Shown here: positions 53,090-64,000 of the stretch, piece after piece | How the letters are laid out: every line of letters begins with the position of its first letter | Position numbering within the stretch: position 1 is the first letter of the stretch | NCBI GenBank assembly: GCA_021432635.1 | Contig: MU270035.1 | Coordinates: 877,829 to 941,828 of the forward strand | Source of the DNA: Thozetella sp. PMI_491 | Lineage: Eukaryota > Ascomycota > Sordariomycetes > Chaetosphaeriales > Chaetosphaeriaceae | Direction: 5' to 3' | DNA: 64,000 nucleotides | Translations under genes and position numbers: made by a program | The notes under the pieces: generated by a model | What the model saw: only the letters and a program-made list of their open reading frames with translations | What the model was told of the DNA's origin: nothing | The model's database searches: none

Positions 53090-55489
53090 ATGAAGACGGC
53101 CAAGCCAGCCCCCGCCGAGGGTTCTTCGAGCTTAAGCCGTAGAGCCCAGCCGGTGCGCCAGACCCGAACCAACCCTCCACGAACCTCGTCCCTCAATCGT
53201 ATCAACTCCCTCGCGAGCGGGCCCGGCCAGGAGAATCCCATAGACATATTCCCTGCCGTCACCCACTTTGCCGACGCCATCACAGCCGTGCCCAAAGAGC
53301 TGGTCCGCCACTTCACGCTGCTGAAGGAAGTGGACGCCAAGATCTTTGCCCCGGAGGAAGCTCTCCTGCAGCTTGTCGAAGCTGCCCTTGCGTCTGAACC
53401 GCATGACGCGGCGCGGTTGCTCAACGACAGCGCCAGCAGTATTGCGCCGGCGTCGGTCGCCATGAGTGCTCAGGGTAGCAATGGCGGCGCCACGCCGAAC
53501 GGCCATCCCCCGACCGCTCCCTCGACTGACGAGCACGCGCATGGAGGTGTTTTCGATCCGAGCAACTACCCTCGTCGCCAGCTGTTCCGAGATACTGCTC
53601 TGAAGATACAGGAGATGCTGGTGTCACTGGAAGAGAAGAACCACGTCATCTCAACGGCCAACGACATTTTGCACAAGGAGCTCGGTCGCATCGAGAGCGT
53701 CTGGCCGGCACTGGAATCCGAGTTCAGCGAGGAAGCTAAATGGGGAAGCAACACACATTGGGCATACCTGGAGAACAGGCTCGCCAAGGCGAATAATACC
53801 CAGGCCGAACGATCGCGGCGCGAGGGTGCGGCAACCCTCTCCGCGGCCGCGCAGCAGCTCGCCGAAGAGGCGGCCGCGCGGAGCAGCGATAGAAAGCAGG
53901 CGCTGGCGGCGAAGAAGAATGCCAAGAACCAGGCCGCAGAGGCCGATGCCGACAAGCATCATGAGTCGAGTAAAAAGTCTCAAACCAGCAAGTCCAGGAA
54001 GCCGCCGGCCGAGCCTGCCGCTCCCGTCGGCTTGGGCATCTCCACGGTTATTCCGCCTGCGAATGGTAATCCAGCACCAAAGCGACGAAAGGTTGAGAAT
54101 CTCAAGACCAACGGCGGGGTTCCCATGGAACGTGCCATGAGCAGCGTGTTTGGCAACACTGCCTCGAAGGCGAAGACTACGAGCCCACGAGAGACTCCCG
54201 TGCCGGACGGCGGAAACAAGAAGCGTAAGGCTCTGCCTACGTCAAGTAATCAAGTTAAGAAGAGGTATGCACTCCCACCCACTGCCCTCTCCGAACCCCA
54301 TAGCGATGATGTCTATATTAACGAGGTCTGCGTACACAGTCGTACCGGCGCCGGATCCGTCACATCTTCTCCCGTTGTCGGGACGTTCCCTGACTCCATC
54401 AAGATCGGCCGAAGCTCGCCGGCTCCTCCGGGACCTCCCCGGCCTGTCTCGTCGCGCGCCCGCCAGAACTCGGTCCACTCCGCCACCGATAATCCACGGC
54501 AGCGACCTCCTTCGGCGGCGTCTAACAACAACAGCAACAACAACAGCAGCAGCAACAACGACAACAGCAACAGCAACAGCAACAGCAGCAGCAGCAGCAG
54601 CAACAACAACAACAACAACAACAACAACAGCAGCAGCAGCAGCAGCAGCATCACCACCAGCAACAACAACAACAACAACAACAGCAGCAGCAACAATAAC
54701 AACAGTAGTAATAAGCCCAACGGCGTCGTGGTGCCTCCTCCGGAAGTTCCCACTCCGCCAGCCAGCGTGCGACCAAGCAACCCGGAGCCGAAGGCACCGC
54801 AGAAAGAGCCCCCGGTGCCGAGCAAGCCTGAGCCCGTGAAGGCCGAGGTCGAGACTCCAGAAGCGCCGCCGCCTATGGACCCTGTCCCCAATGGAAACAA
54901 GAAAGAAAAGGAGGCGCCTCCCAAGGCACCCGAGGAGAAGGAATCCAAGAAAGAGTCGAACACTCCCATCATTCCGCCCGTGCTGAGCACAACAATTACC
55001 ACGACAAAGAGCGGGAGGGCGAGCAAGCCATCCACGCCCGCTCTCGTGTCCACCTTTGCGGAGGCGGCTAATCCAAGGGCACGGCCATCGCGGGCCGCCG
55101 AGGGCACAGTGGTTGCCAAAAGAAGCCACAAGAAGGGTGCCTCCTCCATATCGGCTGCCTCGACTGCCGCGACGCTCGCGGCGAAGCAAGCAGCGGTCGA
55201 GGAAGCACAGAATAGCAACCCCGACGAGGACGACGGCGACGAGCCCCGCTACTGCTACTGTAATAATGTTAGCTACGGCGAGATGGTGGCCTGTGACGCT
55301 GACGGATGTCCTCGCGAGTGGTTCCACCTAGAGTGCGTAGGCCTCAAAGTAGCTCCTAAAGGCAACGGTAAGTCTCGCGCTCTTTCCGCCCGCATCTTCC
55401 TGTGCTGACCAAGTCCGATAGCTAAATGGTATTGCGAAGACTGCAAAAAGCGGTTGAAGGTTGGCGAGAAGAAGATTAACGGCAGGTAG
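53090..55489 (+). CDS. ING-family PHD-finger chromatin protein (Pho23/Yng-like)
   Basis: Model join(53090..54264,54340..55367,55422..55489), 756 residues. The N-terminal ING helical domain (about 45-250) includes [20 protein letters not shown] and [20 protein letters not shown]. The C-terminal PHD finger (about 700-750) has the full C4HC3 pattern: [24 protein letters not shown] and AKWYCEDC. Such PHD fingers read H3K4me3 and sit in Rpd3L deacetylase or NuA4 acetyltransferase complexes; the large size favours the Pho23 type (inference). Between the domains is a ~450-residue disordered region with a basic stretch and an Asn/Ser repeat of about 63 residues (54524-54713). The first intron (75 nt, GTATGC...ATTAACG...ACAG) is a multiple of three with no stop, so retention would keep the frame. 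Confidence 0.92.
54524..54713 (+). repeat. Trinucleotide (AAC/AGC) tract encoding poly-Asn/Ser
   Basis: About 63 codons of AAC, AGC and a few AAT, GAC, AGT, ACC and ATC in the ING reading frame. The same DNA would read poly-Gln or poly-Thr/Ala in the other forward frames and poly-Leu/Val on the opposite strand. Confidence 0.95.
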
Positions 55490-58400
55490 CATGTCACATA
55501 ACTTGGCAGCGCTATTCTGCTCTGCTGTTTCTGGTTAGGCAAAGAGGGCGTTAGATGAAACCAGGGTAATGAGGCTCTAAGCAGCGCGCGGGACAAGTGA
55601 ATTCTAGGGAGTTTTGGTTGGGCTGTCCAGAGACGGACATCGTCATATCCCTGAAGACAACGAGCGTCGTCGGGGCATCGGGGAGCTGGCGCAAAACATG
55701 AACGGAAACTGGGTAGGAACATGCACGAGACGTTGATTAGCAAGCCATGTATCACTTGCTGTCTTCTAGTCGACGTTCTGTACGATATTCGCTAGGTGGG
55801 AGGGGGCGCCGCCTGGTCTGGCCGCCGACCTTCCGCGATAAATCCGGAACGGGCTCTCCTGGCGGGCCGCATGTGTAGGTATGCAGAAACGAAACGAAGC
55901 TGGCATGACATCAGTTGAGAGACGCCTGAGATGCTGGGCCTGATTTAGCGCCAAGAAGGCGTGGCGGGGAACGGAGAGCTACGAAGGCCTCGTGACCTTG
56001 TCTCACATAGTGGGCCTGTGGCATATCACCCTTCTTCCCAAGTTGTTTCGGTAGTCCAGTCAGAAAGAGGCTGATGAACATTACGTCTCTCAGGCCTGGT
56101 CCTAGACCATCAGAGGGGAGACGAATGCGAGACCAGGTTGTCATGCATAGAAAGTTACCCCCGGGCGTTCTTTCGCATTGTGATGAAGCAAAGAGCTTCT
56201 CCAGGTAGGGGTTCGCTTGCCAGCAAGTTCCTCTAGACCGCTAAGAGGATATGGCTCAGCTATGCCTATTGCATGTAGGTTAGGAGGGGAAGGGGGCCGA
56301 GTGGCTCGCTCTGCAAGGGTCAGTGGCCTAGAAGAACTCGGCGGCCACCGGCTGAGGGGACGAGCGCCTGTCTTGGGGCCTATTCAGGGGTCCCGACGTT
56401 AGCCAGCCGGCGTTTCCGCCCTACTATACACACCGGATTGCGGGGAAGATGGGGCCCCCTGGAACAAGGCATGGTCGATGGTATGTACCCCGTAGCGAAA
56501 AGTCCAATCTAGGTTCACCGCACTCTGGTCTGACGGGCTGGAGGTGAAGGCCACAAAGGATGTCGATTGGACGGTGGCCAGTCCGCATACGCTCGTGGGC
56601 CGCCCCGGGTGCTGGGTCGTGGAAAAGGGGCTCCCTGATCTGCTTCCCATGCTTTGTTGCAGGGGATGAGGGGCGTCTCGTTAGGCCGCCCGACAGCTAG
56701 GATGGATGCATGCAGCAGCGCACGACGGCTGTGTGGTTACCAGACTGGTCCTCCCAGAATGGAGCCGCCCTGCCACGTGAACAGTTCGAGCCTTCTCTTT
56801 GAGCAGAAGGAGCGGCTGGCTTCGGATGTACCTCTGGTAAGCAACCCCGGAGAAGCCACTTCCCCTGCCCCACTACGCGAACTGGGCCTGTGTCTTTTTT
56901 AGGCCCTTACACCTACTGCCCAGGCCACACGGCTGGCCTCCCTGGGGCATCGCTGACGCTTGCGCGCCGTCGCAGGCGAATAACCGTTTCCTCGGTGGCC
57001 GAGATTCCTGCCTCCTTCCCTCCCTCCCTCCTTCCATTTCTAAGCAAAGCGGTCACCGGAACCTCCGTCCCTTAGCACTGCCGTCCGACTACGCAACTCA
57101 TCCAGCTCACCAGGCGGATGGCAAAGATGCACCCGAGCTGCTGGGAATGTCACGGGGCTCCTAGGATCGGATCTGGCAAGGTTGGCTCGGATGACGAAGG
57201 CTCGGCGCCCATTTGGCTGCGATATCGCACGGGCCGGTGCCTCCTGCAAGCCACCCTGCCGCCCGGGAGCTCTCTTTCAATGCAGACACAGGCCTGCCGA
57301 GATGGGGTAGCCTTGGAGAACCTGTGCGGTTTGGTTCGTCTAACGCATCAGTCAGGTCCCCGGCATGCTGTCCGTCGGGACGCTACGGCCATGTATCTAA
57401 TGCTTTCGTCGATGCACCGTCGTGATGGCGGTTGCTGCAGCGGTGCTTGGCAATTAGCCTTTCGTGCTCGCCTACCTGGTGTGGCCGGTTCGTGGTGCTG
57501 CCGGGGAACTCATTACGTACCAAAGCGCATCTGGGGCCATCCATCGTGATCCAACCGCACGCTGATGATGTTATGTCTTGTCATGGAAACTGGGCCCTCT
57601 CCCAATCAGCCGCCTCGCGACCTGCGTTGTTGCCCCTTGGCATGGAAGGCGTCAGGCCTGTAGCTCCTCGCGTTATTCGGCCGTCTTTCTCCATGGAACA
57701 AGCCTCTCTCTCTCTCTCGCTCACTCACTCTCGCACTCTCTCGACGGCGAAGAGGATCCTCCGCCCTGTTTCTTCCCCTCCTCCAACAGGGTCCTTTATG
57801 CGGTGTCCACGGGCCGGCTCCGCATCTACCCAGTCGCGGGTCTCCCTTGGCTCACGCACTGCCTACCTCTGGGCCTGGGGTACTGGGTGGTTTTCATTAC
57901 ACAATAGTCGCCGGCTTAGCTCCGCCGGCGGTTAGCGGTGGCCCAGGGGGGCCGAACGAGCGAAGGCGGCCGCGCTGGGGTGTTGGAGATTTGCGATGCC
58001 GTAAAGTTTTTTTATTCTGCTGCTTGCCAGGCGCTTCATGATGGTGTTCATGTGACAAAGAAGTATCCATTCCTTTATTTCTATTACTCAATCCCAAGCG
58101 AAGAGTCATGGGCCAATTTTTTTTTTCGCCTCTAACTCGGACCCCCGGCGTACCCTTCGCCTCCTTGCTGGTCTCGGTTGGCGCCTCTCACTATACATAT
58201 TTAATCCAAACCGGCTTTGCAGTCGCTTGCAGCGACGGCCCAGCTGTGCAGTTTTGGTCCTTCATTGGCGTTCTCGACATCAAACTGGTCTAGCCAGGAC
58301 ACCACCACTACATACATACCTACTTCTACGGGGCGCTACTAATTACCACCTTTCCCTACGGTACCCAGGCTACCTACCCCTAGTAGCCAAGGTACTTAAG

Positions 58401-58930
58401 CCTCCGCATCCTGGTCTACCCATTACCTTTTCTTATAATACACGCAAACGAGGCCATACCACGTCGCATCTTAGCCTAGTCCGCTTTCACCGAATCAACA
58501 CGTCCGCTTCACCTGCACCTGACCCTCTGGGGCAATTCCCGCTACCCTATCGACCCGGGGAGCCTCTCGTCTGGTCTCCTCGCTCAGGCTGGATCATCCG
58601 TGTTACAGAACAGGACCACGGATCCTCTGGCTTGACCTCTTCCCCGCATCACCGAAGATTTACTCTTACCTAAAAGCCCGGTTTCTTGACTAATAGAAAG
58701 ACCATCTCCGCCTCTCTCGCGCTGTGAAACCACAACCAGGTCGCCTTTTGGCAGGTCAGCCCGAGCATACCATCGAAACCAACTGTGCATCAGAGGCCAC
58801 GCCGAGGGCACGCCTTCCTGAGCTGGCACTGCAGCGTGCCTGACCTTCCCATCCGTGTCAGACCCGACGGAGGAGCTAATCCTCAACAAAGTCTTCCTCA
58901 TCTTCTTTCCCCCCTGCCTTCGCTCCTACC
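55490..58930. other. 3.4-kb gene-free region
   Basis: The longest intergenic stretch of the window. Its frames have non-ATG starts and no recognisable domain. A CT/CA-rich run lies at about 57700-57750 and several TACCTACC/GGTACC blocks at about 58310-58400. It should contain the promoter and long leader of the F-box gene. A non-coding transcript is possible but nothing specific shows it. Confidence 0.55.
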
Positions 58931-60937
58931 ATGCTTAGCCCCAGGCATTGGCCAGACTCCCGTCAACCCCAGCACGAACCCCAAAGCATGCCATGCAAGG
59001 GCAAAGCCGATTCTCATCACACGATCATGGACCACGTCCGCAAGCCACATAAAAGTCCGGACAGGGACTCCCGCTCGTCCTTCTCGTCCATCCGAGAGAC
59101 AGACTCGGACCTCACGCAGACCTTCACCTCCTCCAAGACCTCGACGTACTTGACACACGAAGAGGCTGTCGGCGACTCGCCCCCCAGCACTCCGCCACTA
59201 GACGGCCATCCTCAACACAAGATGGTAGAGGCCCAGTTCCGTCCCCCATTGACTCACCCCGCGAGCAAGCTGCACGGCTACTGGGTTCCCGCCGACAACT
59301 TTAGAGGCTGGAAACAGATCAACGTGAGGGGCAAGCTCGCCAGCAAGAGCTTCGGCGACCTCCAGGTGCTCAACTCAGTATGGAGCACCGAGCCTAGGGT
59401 ATCGAAGCGTCAGAAGGGCCGCTGCCAGCCAGGGCAGTCGCCGTTCGAGAGGCTGCCAGTTGAGCTTCTGAGTAAGTCCACCCGCCCGTGAGCCAATCGT
59501 CTCCTTGGACGACGAGCGTAGAAACGCCTTCCGCTGACACAGCCTCCAGCCGCCATCATCAACTTGCTTGTGTTGGATGTGCCTCCCAATGGCATCACGA
59601 GGCGCAATGTCGATCTAATGTCGTTGCTGTGTACCTCCCGCACCTTGCACTCGGCCACCTTGGGTTCGCTCTACCACAATATCACCATTCCCCACTCGCG
59701 GATCTTCCAGAAGTTTCTCGCCCACGTGTCAGAGAACCCAGTACTAGGTACCATTGTGCGCCGGCTCGATTTTTGCCACTTCAACCCCTCCCAGCTCTTC
59801 TCCACGGCCGCCGAGCGGTCGCAGGCCCGCAACCTGACCTCGGAGACGCTGCTCAGGTGCCTCGAGCTGACGCCGAACCTGCACGAGTTCCTGGCCCAGG
59901 AGTATATCGACGACGATGTCGATGCCAATGTCCTGCGCAAGCTTTTCCTCGGCCTGCCTAGGCTGCAGGCCGTGGACTTTTGCGGATGCGGCTCGGCCCT
60001 TTTCAAGAACGCTTTCACCGAGATATTGACCCCAGACTGGCCAGCCGAACTCTCGATCACGCGCCTGTCCCTCCACAAGTGTCTGACGCTCCCTTCCTCA
60101 GTCTTCGAGGCCATCCTTCCTCGCTTGACGAAGCTCACTCACCTCGATGTGGCTGGGACTCGGATTACCGATACTGCGCTGGCCTCCATCCCCGAGACCG
60201 CGACACTAACGCATTTGAACCTGGCCAAATGCAGTTTACTCACCGCGGGGAATGTCATCAGCTTCTTGGCGAACCACCCGGCGGCCCGGAAGAAGCTGAC
60301 CTTCCTCAGCCTGGCCACCGACGCCCGCAGTCATCAGTTGCTAGACGTTGAGGATCTGCGGGCACTACTTCCCGTTCTTCCGGACGCGCTGCGGTCTCTG
60401 AGCCTGAAAGGAAGCAAGATGGACTCTTCCACCATCGATCTCCTGCGGCCGCTGACAAAGCACTTGGAGGAGCTCACGATTGGGCGCAGTTTGGAGCTAG
60501 GGGATATCAGCCGTCTCTTCGTCCCAGACGAAGATCACCCCATGGACGGCGTTCTGGAATGGATTCCACAGTCGCTGAAGTATCTCGATCTCTCGGACAT
60601 GTGGGGTGGCGACCTAGACCTCAGCTTCCTGTTTGGGAGCAACTGTGCCATAATGACGAAGTTCTCGGAGCCACTGACCGTCGTGGAAATCACAGACGAC
60701 GCGTCCCGGCGTCTGTCCAAGTCGCCCGTAATTTTGTCTCGAGCTGGATGGAAGTTATCGGAGTGCGGGAGTAGGACGTGGTTGGTGCGCGACCGGGCTC
60801 CAACTGGACCGGGCCGTGACGACGGCCGGAGGAGCTGGAAGATGGGCGCCGAGAACTGGGGGATGAGGAAGATACCCGTGGCGGACGCCGAGGTGGGAGG
60901 CATGTATGGCTCATACATGTTTGCCCGGAAGCTATGA
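58931..60937 (+). CDS. F-box-like leucine-rich-repeat protein
   Basis: Model join(58931..59471,59550..60937), 642 residues. After a disordered Ser/Thr-rich N-terminus, an F-box-like helix group starts at FERLPVELL and crosses the intron into TAIINLLVLDV. About eight irregular leucine-rich repeats follow (about residues 235-540), for example LTKLTHLDVAGTRITDTALA and THLNLAKCSLLTAGNVISFL. Such proteins are usually substrate adaptors of SCF ubiquitin ligases; the target cannot be inferred. The intron has GTAAGT, GCTGAC and CCAG. An in-frame ATG 20 codons into the frame (58988) is an alternative start. Confidence 0.85.
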
Positions 60938-61639
60938 TGATTTTGCCCTGGAACCTCTTTGGAGCTCCACATTGTTTTCGGTAAAGACGGTTCACAAACC
61001 TCGCATTTCTTTTCACCGCGCTGGCAAGCAACCAGACAAGCAGGCAGGCAGGCAGGCAGGCAGGCGGGCAAGCGAGGAGTTGGCCGTTGATTTCTGCAGC
61101 ATGAGAAAGCACGGAGTTGGTTGGGGATGTGCATTTTCCCTCACGAGGACATGATTCGAAAACCAGAAAAAGTTAGGAAGGGGTTGTCAACTTTGCACGG
61201 CGCTTGCATCGTCCACACAAGGGCTTACGGCGATGAGGTTCAGGAGTTTTGTTTCTGCTCAATCTTTTTGTAATTAATACCGAATATCTGTGTATATGGG
61301 GTGGTAACGCAGGAAAATTTGGATACAGACAACTTGGTATCTAATGCCTGTCCTAGTTTTATACGAAGTAGGTACACAGATAAGGTGTGTTATACTGTTG
61401 CTCCCCAAAGCACCATGGATTCCAATGTCTCCCAAGCCGGTTAACGCAAAGTGGGTCCCCTGTACGGGGCCACGGGGTCGTAAGAACTGTATTGGGCCTG
61501 GGCCGAAGATTTACCGGGAGCCACCCGCCAGTGGGGATAGGTCATTCGTCAGAGCTTTGGAGACTTCGTAACCCGTCCTTGCTCAGATCCGTCAACCTGC
61601 ATCACAGCTTCTGGTGTGCCATCGAAACGCCTGCCCACG
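60938..61639. other. Intergenic region with a CAGG repeat
   Basis: 3' flank of the F-box gene and promoter of the V-ATPase gene. No gene is supported. Confidence 0.6.
61041..61064. repeat. (CAGG)6 microsatellite
   Basis: Six perfect CAGG units, 104 nt past the F-box gene stop. Confidence 0.9.
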
Positions 61640-64000
61640 ATGGCTCCGGCACGGGATACTCCTTTCCGCTCAGCGGACATGAGTATGGTCCAGCTGTATA
61701 TTTCCAACGAAATCGGAAGAGAAGTTGTCAACGCCCTAGGCGAGCTTGGCCTGGTCCAGTTCCGCGACGTAAGCCATTCTCGAGACCTGCACCCCCCCTT
61801 AGGCACCACCGCGAGCCCATCTTCGGCCTTCTCGGTAGCAGGTCACTGCAGCATCTGACATACCCTCTAGCTCAACGGCGAGATCAGCGCCTTCCAGCGC
61901 GCATTCACCCAGGATATACGCCGCCTCGACAATGTCGAACGCCAGCTTCGTACGTAATTGCCTCGCGCCTCTACCTCCCCCTGGTCGCGCTTGCTTCTCG
62001 GGAACATCAGTCATGCTAACAGTCTCGGGCTACAGGCTATTTTCAGGCCCAGATCGAGAAGGCTGGGATTCCTCTGCGCAAGATCGACCTGGATTCAGAG
62101 CCTCTCGCTCCTCCGACTACCACCGAAATCGACGAGTTGGCGGAACGATCTCAAAGCCTCGAGCAGCGCGTGTCGGCCCTCAATGAGAGCTACGAGACAC
62201 TAAAGAAACGCGAGGTTGAGCTCACTGAGTGGCGATGGGTTCTCAGGGAGGCCGGTGGGTTCTTCGACAGAGCCCATGGCAACGTGGAGGAGATCCGGGC
62301 CTCGACCGAGGATGACGACGCCCCGTTACTTCAGGACGTCGAGCAGAATCATTCGGCCTCGGACGTCGAGCGCTCTTTCTCCGGTATGAACATCGGCTTT
62401 GTCGCCGGTGTCATCGCCCGGGACCGGGTGGCGGCTTTTGAGCGCATTCTCTGGCGTACGCTGCGCGGCAACTTGTACATGAACCAGTCCGAGATCCCAG
62501 AGCCGCTTGTCGACCCGTCCAACAACGAGCCCGTACAGAAGAACGTCTTCGTCATTTTTGCGCACGGGAAGGAGATTCTAGCCAAAATTCGCAAGATCTC
62601 TGAGTCGATGGGCGCTGAAGTCTACAACGTCGACGAGAACAGCGACTTGCGGAGAGACCAAGTCCACGAGGTCAACGCCCGTTTGAATGACGTGCAGAAC
62701 GTGCTGAGCAACACACAGCAGACTCTTAATGCCGAGCTCACGCAGATCTCCCAGGCGGTCTCCGCTTGGATGGTCCTGGTCAGCAAGGAAAAGGCCGTGT
62801 ACAACACGCTGAATCTGTTTTCGTACGACCGGGCCCGGCGCACGCTCATTGCTGAGGGTTGGTGCCCCACGAATGATCTGGCCCTAATCCGTTCGACCCT
62901 CCAGGATGTCAACAACAGGGCGGGCCTCTCGGTGCCCTCCATCATTAACGAGATTCGTACTAACAAGAAGCCGCCAACCTATCTCAAGACGAACAAGTTC
63001 ACCCAGGCCTTCCAGACTATCGTCAATGCCTACGGAACCGCGACCTACCAGGAGGTCAATCCCGCGCTCCCCGTCATCATCACGTTCCCCTTCCTCTTCG
63101 CCGTCATGTTTGGCGACTTTGGCCACGCCACCATCATGCTGTCCGCCGCGCTCGCTATGATCTACTGGGAGAAGCCATTGAAGAAAGTCACTTTCGAGCT
63201 CTTTGCCATGGTCTACTACGGCCGCTACATCGCCTTGGTCATGGCCGTCTTCTCTCTCTTCACCGGCCTTATCTATAACGACGTCTTCTCCAAGTCTCTA
63301 ACCCTGTTTGACAGCGCCTGGCATTGGAAGGTGCCGGCTGGCTACGCCCCCGGCCAGACCTTGAACGCTGAGCTCAATGAAAACGGCTATCGTTACCCCT
63401 TCGGTCTCGACTGGAGGTGGCACGACACCGAAAACGACCTCCTCTTCAGCAACAGCTACAAGATGAAGATGAGCATCATCCTCGGTTGGGCGCACATGAC
63501 CTACTCACTCTGTTTTTCGTACATCAACGCGCGGCACTTCAAGAAACCCTATGACATCTGGGGCAACTTCGTGCCCGGCATGATCTTTTTCCAGGCCATA
63601 TTTGGCTACCTGGTGGTCTGCATAATCTACAAGTGGTCCGTCGACTGGTTCGCCATTGGGAAGCAGCCTCCCGGGCTTCTCAACATGCTTATCTATATGT
63701 TCCTACAGCCGGGAACTATCAACGAGGGTGAGGAGCTATATACCGGTCAAAAGCAAGTCCAGATCTTCCTCCTCCTCCTGGCTGTGGTGCAAGTCCCGAT
63801 CCTCCTGTTCCTCAAGCCCGTCATGCTCCTACAGGAGCACAACAAGGTCCGTGCCCAGGGATACCGCGGCATAGGAGAGACGTCTCGGGTTAGCGCCTTG
63901 GACGGCGACGACGATGACGACGGGCGCCTCAATGGGCGTCCCAGTGTCGACAGTGCCGACGAGGGCGTCGCTATGATCACGCAGGATATTGATGACGACG
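61640..64000 (+). CDS. vph1: V-type ATPase 100-kDa subunit a (3' end cut by window)
   Basis: Model join(61640..61768,61871..61949,62036..>64000), about 724 residues visible out of roughly 850 usual. Subunit a of the Vo sector forms the proton half-channels next to the c-ring in vacuolar or Golgi membranes. The N-terminal cytosolic domain starts [20 protein letters not shown], a near-invariant opening, then [15 protein letters not shown] across intron 1 and the coiled segment [20 protein letters not shown] across intron 2. The membrane domain begins with [13 protein letters not shown], then YNDVFSKSL, and continues through several helices. The essential buried Arg of the last helices lies beyond the window. 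Filamentous ascomycetes usually have one such gene, so the Vph1 name is reasonable. Confidence 0.96.

Noticed and set aside
54242-55327. Minus-strand frames of 361 and 301 codons rich in Val/Ala/Leu
   Set aside because: They are antisense shadows of the ING gene. Their length comes from the trinucleotide repeat, and the plus frame has complete ING and PHD motifs.

Overview
The window reads as a gene-dense chromosome segment of a filamentous ascomycete, most likely a Sordariomycete close to the Sordariales/Chaetomiaceae (inference). The support is a GC-rich third codon position, short introns (mostly 45-150 nt) with GTRNGT donors, CTRAC-like branch points and YAG acceptors, and a fungal gene set: HET-C, a CYS-3/MetR-type bZIP, FTR1/FET3, DscB, Uds1 and Chl4. 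I see no bacterial operons, CRISPR arrays, rRNA, convincing tRNA, intact transposon or virus-like element.

Layout. 1-8.3 kb: 3' end of a TatD-type metal hydrolase (+), the kinetochore subunit Chl4/CENP-N (-), a sulfur-regulator-type bZIP factor (+) with an unusually long 944-nt intron, and an uncharacterised protein with a basic N-terminus (-). 8.3-11.4 kb holds no recognisable gene. 11.4-19.4 kb: a von Willebrand A-domain protein (-), a Ure2-like glutathione S-transferase (+) and a nine-exon PLP aminotransferase (+). 20.5-30.4 kb: a four-exon uncharacterised fungal protein (-), an RBM39/CAPER-like splicing factor (-) and sphingolipid fatty-acid 2-hydroxylase (-). 30.4-38 kb: HET-C (+), a PP2C phosphatase (-) and a BTB-like uncharacterised protein (+).

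38.3-44.7 kb is the clearest functional module. The iron permease FTR1 (-) and ferroxidase FET3 (+) are divergently transcribed from a 2.7-kb shared region that carries four exact ATCWGATAA motifs, the GATA-type site known for iron-responsive SREA/Sre1 repressors. FET3 oxidises Fe2+ and hands Fe3+ to FTR1, so co-regulation is expected.

45-64 kb: a Uds1-domain coiled-coil protein (-), DscB of the Dsc Golgi E3 ligase (-), a cis-prenyltransferase (+), an ING-family PHD chromatin reader (+) with a long Asn/Ser repeat, an F-box/LRR protein (+), and the 5' part of the V-ATPase a subunit (+), cut by the window end. Exon coordinates were read by eye from splice signals and reading-frame continuity. 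They are internally consistent in phase but not transcript-verified.
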